A stretch of 9,219 nt of DNA, taken from contig JAHFPK010000097.1 of NCBI GenBank assembly GCA_023266715.1, forward strand, positions 1 through 9,219, in the 5' to 3' direction. A program made the position numbers and the translations under genes. The notes under the pieces were generated by a model. That model saw only the letters and a program-made list of their open reading frames with translations, was not told the origin of the DNA and ran no database searches. Origin of the DNA: Hyphomicrobiales bacterium (GTDB lineage Bacteria > Pseudomonadota > Alphaproteobacteria > Rhizobiales > Aestuariivirgaceae). The first letter of the stretch is position 1, and each line of letters opens with the position of its first letter. Below, in pieces: positions 6,830 to 9,219 of this stretch.

Positions 6830-6881
6830 GGCTGGGAGTTGGATCGGTTAGCCGCCGATCACCTGCACAAACCCCCCAGCC
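6830..6881 (+). other. hairpin-rich spacer element
   Basis: An outer 7-bp pairing GGCTGGG (6830-6836) with CCCAGCC (6875-6881) encloses an inner 6-bp hairpin GATCGG (6842-6847) with CCGATC (6855-6860), loop TTAGCCG. There is no T-run after it, so it is not an intrinsic terminator by itself. It begins 7 bases after the DUF932 stop and could protect the message 3' end or be a structured RNA. Confidence 0.4.
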
Positions 6882-6888
6882 AAACTAG

Positions 6889-6925
6889 AGCCGCGCACTT
6901 CTCCGTAGGGTGCGCGGCTTCTTTT
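6889..6925 (+). terminator. intrinsic terminator after the DUF932 gene
   Basis: A perfect 10-bp stem, AGCCGCGCAC (6889-6898) with GTGCGCGGCT (6910-6919), has an 11-base loop and is followed by TCTTTT (6920-6925). This is a strong rho-independent terminator shape. It lies 33 bases before the next gene, so the downstream genes either have a promoter in that short gap or rely on read-through. Confidence 0.8.
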
Positions 6926-6957
6926 GGGCAAAAATTTTAACAGTGAAAGGAACCGTC

Positions 6958-7308
6958 ATGAAGCTCGACCGCAATGTCACAGGTCAGAACAAATATTGGC
7001 TGATCAAGAACCGCCACCTGCAAGCACTGCTTGCCAATCCCGTCACGTCGCCAGAGATGGAGACGCGCATGGGCGACCTGCGCGCCGCCATCCAGACCCT
7101 TGAGCAGCACGGCCTGATCGAGCGCGGTGAGCCGGAGACGGAGAATGAATTTTTCGTCATCAAGTTGCGCGATGCCTTCGCCGAAGGTGCGCTGATCCAT
7201 TACTCCCACACGGCGATGATCGCTGGCGAACAAGAATACGCCCGAGATGTGATCGATCTGTCATACAGGTCCGGCCAGCATTCCGCCTTCTGCAAGAGGC
7301 CCGACTGA
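6958..7308 (+). CDS. 116-residue protein of unknown function upstream of the exonuclease
   Basis: Not recognised. It starts MKLDRNVTGQNKYWLIKNRH; the middle contains MGDLRAAIQTLEQHGLIERG, a helix-turn-helix-like pattern without a clear family. The second half has NEFFVIKLRDAFAEGALIHY and ends SGQHSAFCKRPD. There is no membrane segment or signal peptide. The start at 6958 is fixed by AAAGGA 7 bases upstream; a GTG at 6910 is in frame but falls inside the terminator hairpin. Its TGA shares a base with the exonuclease start (TGATG), so the two proteins are probably made in a fixed ratio. This coupling suggests, without proof, that it works with the exonuclease and annealing pair, for example as an inhibitor of host nuclease or a helper. 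Confidence 0.78.
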   Translation: MKLDRNVTGQNKYWLIKNRHLQALLANPVTSPEMETRMGDLRAAIQTLEQHGLIERGEPETENEFFVIKLRDAFAEGALIHYSHTAMIAGEQEYARDVIDLSYRSGQHSAFCKRPD

Positions 7309-8249
7309 TGGCCATCGAGAAACACACCATCACCGACCGCGCATCGTGGCTTCTCATGCGCATGCAAGACATCACGGCGTCCGATGTGGCCGCATGCTCC
7401 GGCGTGTCACCGTGGAAGACGCCGCTGAAACTCTTTCACCAAAAGCTCGGCAACATTCCCCCGGCAGATGAGACCGCAGCAATGCGGCGCGGCATCTGGC
7501 TTGAGCCTTCGGCCATGTTCGCCCTGCGTGAGCAGCAGCCCACATGGGAGATCAGGAAGCCCGCCCTCTATATCCGCGACACCGAACTGCGCATCGGCTG
7601 CACCCCTGATCTTGTTGCCATCGATCCGGCGCGCGAAGGCTTCGGCGTGGTGCAGGTGAAGACCGTGGCGCTGCGCATCTTTCGGGAGAAATGGTTGCAG
7701 TCGGATGAGACCATCGTGGTGCCGCTCGACTATGCCTTGCAGACGATCACCGAGGCGAAGATGACTGGCTCCGATTGGGCGGTGCTCGCTGTCTTGGTGA
7801 CGGGCGAGTTCTCGCTCGACCTGCACATCTGCGAAGTGCCGATCAATGACGGCGCGTGGAAGCGCATTGTCGCGGACGTGAAGCTCATGTGGTGGCACAT
7901 CGACAACTTGCAGCCGCCATCGATCCAGCCCTATGAGGACAACACGACCCTGCGGGAACTTTATCCCGAAGAGGACGATGAGGTGTTGGAGACCATCGAC
8001 CTCTCCTATGATAACCAGTTGCCTTCGCTGCTCGCCGAGCGCGCTGCTGCGATGAAGGCGATCAAGGCGAACGATTATCGCAAGACCGAAATCGAGACGC
8101 ATGTCATGGCGCTCTTGAAGGACAAGCCAGCCGGAACGCTGCCGGGCTGGGGCGTCACGTGGAAGACCCAACAGGCAGCAGCCTACACCGTAGCGGCCCG
8201 CGAGACCCGTGTGCTGCGCATCACTGAAAGGAAGAACAGAAATGGCTAA
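7308..8249 (+). CDS. YqaJ-family viral recombinase (phage 5'-3' exonuclease)
   Basis: Probable exonuclease that resects DNA ends so that an annealing protein can load, as lambda Exo or RecE do. It is 313 residues. Landmarks in order: RASWLLMRMQDITASDVAAC (11-30, the family's 'ITAS-A' start), RRGIWLEPSA (60-69) with E66, GCTPDLVAID (97-106) with D101, GVVQVKTV (113-120) with K118, and DYALQTITEAKMTG (141-154) with Q145. This is the D-(E/Q)xK core of a PD-(D/E)XK nuclease. Residue 116 is Gln where many relatives have Glu. The C-terminal 100 residues (helical, then GWGVTWKTQQAAAYTV) are the usual tail. The ATG at 7308 is coupled to the gene before (TGATG). Its TAA overlaps the next start by 8 bases (ATGGCTAA). 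Confidence 0.9.
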   Translation: MAIEKHTITDRASWLLMRMQDITASDVAACSGVSPWKTPLKLFHQKLGNIPPADETAAMRRGIWLEPSAMFALREQQPTWEIRKPALYIRDTELRIGCTPDLVAIDPAREGFGVVQVKTVALRIFREKWLQSDETIVVPLDYALQTITEAKMTGSDWAVLAVLVTGEFSLDLHICEVPINDGAWKRIVADVKLMWWHIDNLQPPSIQPYEDNTTLRELYPEEDDEVLETIDLSYDNQLPSLLAERAAAMKAIKANDYRKTEIETHVMALLKDKPAGTLPGWGVTWKTQQAAAYTVAARETRVLRITERKNRNG

Positions 8250-9177
8250 AGAAGCAACCCAATCGAAGGGCGACCCCCGCGATGAACCAACCACCACGAG
8301 CGCCAAGGCCGTGAAGGTCATGGAGCAGCAGCGCCCCAATCCCCTTGAACAATTCGCCAAACAGCCGGAAGCGCAATTGCCAGCCCGGCTGCAAGTCGGC
8401 GGCGCGCTGTTTGATCAGCCGCAGGGCGCAATCCAAGTCGCTGTGTACCGCGATGAAGCCCGCATCATGGACAAGCTCAAGGTGATGGCGGCAGTGGCAG
8501 GCGACGATTGGTACTATCGGTTCCCGGTGACCGATAAGAACAATGTCACCAGCTACATCGAAGGCGCATCGATCAAACTGGCAATGACGCTCTCACGCCT
8601 GTGGGGCAATTGCATGGTGGATGCCCGCGTCATCGATCTCGGCGACGAGTGGATGATCTATGCCCGGTTTCAGGATTTTGAAACCGGATACGTGCTCGTG
8701 CGCCCGTTCCAGCAGCGCAAGAGCCAGAAGACCATGAAGACCGATGCCGACAGGCAGCGCGACATCGCGCTGTCAATCGGCGTCTCGAAGGCCGAGCGCA
8801 ATGTCGTGGTGCAGGCGTTGAGCGAGTTCGCCAAGTACGGCCATGAGGAAGCGAAGTTCTCGCTGGTCGAAAAGATCGGCAAGGATTTGCCCGCATGGCG
8901 CACCAAGGTGATCGACCGCTTCCAAGAGGAAGGCATCGACATCGCGCGCGCCGAGCGCGTGGTGGGTCGCGTGGTTGCCGAATGGCTGGCACCCGATGTG
9001 GCGAAGGTCATCGCCACGGCGAAGGCTGTGACCGATGGCATGTCAACATGGGATCAGTCTTTCCCCGTGATGAACAAGCCGCTCAACGAAGCCGAGAAGG
9101 CGGCAGGCGACGGCGTGAAGCAGTTTGCCGAAGGCGGCAAGGGCGAGGCTGTCGATACCACCCTGCCGCAGGAGTAA
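8242..9177 (+). CDS. probable single-strand annealing protein (RecT-like)
   Basis: A 311-residue protein expected to coat and pair the single strands produced by the exonuclease encoded just before it. The key region is about 90-200: WYYRFPVTDKNN, YIEGASIKLAMTLSRLWGN (105-123), then a beta-rich stretch with a YARFQDFETGYVLVRPF pattern (140-156), and RQRDIALSIGVSKAERNVVV (171-190). The 'EGxSIxLAxxxxxxWGN' and 'A-x-S-x-x-x-R-N' signatures are those I associate with the phage annealing-protein family, from memory. The acidic, likely disordered C-terminus after about 280 is common in such proteins. The start at 8242 has AGGAAG upstream and an 8-base overlap with the exonuclease stop; an in-frame upstream TTG at 8209 is less likely. 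Gene order exonuclease then annealing protein supports the role. The biochemical activity is inferred. Confidence 0.77.
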   Translation: MAKEATQSKGDPRDEPTTTSAKAVKVMEQQRPNPLEQFAKQPEAQLPARLQVGGALFDQPQGAIQVAVYRDEARIMDKLKVMAAVAGDDWYYRFPVTDKNNVTSYIEGASIKLAMTLSRLWGNCMVDARVIDLGDEWMIYARFQDFETGYVLVRPFQQRKSQKTMKTDADRQRDIALSIGVSKAERNVVVQALSEFAKYGHEEAKFSLVEKIGKDLPAWRTKVIDRFQEEGIDIARAERVVGRVVAEWLAPDVAKVIATAKAVTDGMSTWDQSFPVMNKPLNEAEKAAGDGVKQFAEGGKGEAVDTTLPQE

Positions 9178-9187
9178 CCGCAAAAAG

Positions 9188-9219
9188 AAACCCCGCCATG
9201 ATTTGCAATGGCGGGGTTT
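9188..9219. terminator. strong bidirectional terminator closing the right operon
   Basis: A perfect 12-bp stem, AAACCCCGCCAT (9188-9199) with ATGGCGGGGTTT (9208-9219), encloses an 8-base loop. The T-run on the plus strand runs to the window edge; on the minus strand the tail reads TTTCTTTTTG, so it can stop transcription from both directions. It lies 10 bases after the annealing-protein stop and suggests a convergent gene outside the window. Confidence 0.85.

Noticed and set aside
6910..6957. GTG start at 6910 for the 116-residue gene
   Set aside because: It falls within the terminator stem, and the ATG at 6958 has a good ribosome site.
7407..8360. Minus-strand open frame of 317 codons
   Set aside because: It is antisense to the YqaJ-type exonuclease with its catalytic motifs, and shows no motif or ribosome site.
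1..9219. tRNA genes, CRISPR arrays, insertion sequences, integrase or attachment sites
   Set aside because: I found no cloverleaf, regularly spaced repeat, transposase-like protein or duplicated core site when reading both strands by eye.

Overview
The window looks like the early (replication and recombination) region of a temperate or lytic tailed phage, a prophage, or a phage-like plasmid from an alphaproteobacterium. This rests on three things: GC-rich sequence (roughly 58% by eye), tightly packed small genes of unknown function, and the combination of a TOPRIM primase-helicase, a RuvC-like resolvase, a DUF932 protein, a YqaJ-type exonuclease and an annealing-protein-like gene. No capsid, tail, terminase, integrase, rRNA, tRNA, insertion sequence or CRISPR array is seen. 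The host group is inferred from protein flavour and base composition, not proven.

There are two divergent transcription units. The left unit runs on the minus strand from about 5552 down past the left edge. In transcription order it holds: a small probable DNA-binding protein (5160-5552), a helical 131-residue protein (4772-5167), three small unknown proteins (4512-4772, 4275-4502, 3934-4263), a possible 12-residue leader peptide (3865-3903), a RuvC-like Holliday junction resolvase (3336-3872), a 69-residue protein (3126-3335), a 233-residue protein with a conserved-looking basic/histidine motif (2428-3129), a 76-residue protein (2205-2435), and a large primase-helicase (2208 to beyond position 1, cut by the window edge). 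Nearly every junction is an overlap or a gap of 0-11 bases, so the unit is almost certainly one operon with translational coupling.

The spacer 5553-5740 carries the divergent promoters. On the minus side a TTGACG/TAGGTT pair brackets a perfect 5-bp inverted repeat and would give an almost leaderless transcript for the first gene, so this is a candidate operator.

The right unit runs on the plus strand: a DUF932 protein (5741-6823), a spacer with two hairpins, the second a good intrinsic terminator (6889-6925), then a three-gene unit: an unknown 116-residue protein (6958-7308), a YqaJ-family exonuclease (7308-8249) and a probable single-strand annealing protein (8242-9177). It is closed by a strong bidirectional terminator at the right edge (9188-9219). 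Exonuclease plus annealing protein forms a Red/RecE-RecT-like recombination pair. The left unit supplies priming, unwinding and branch resolution, so together the window reads as a DNA replication-recombination module.

I do not see a clear, wholly new system. The points most worth a second look are the promoter-embedded palindrome, the possible leader peptide coupled to the resolvase, the QxK variant in the exonuclease active site, the hairpin pair after the DUF932 gene, and several unnamed proteins locked into the operon.
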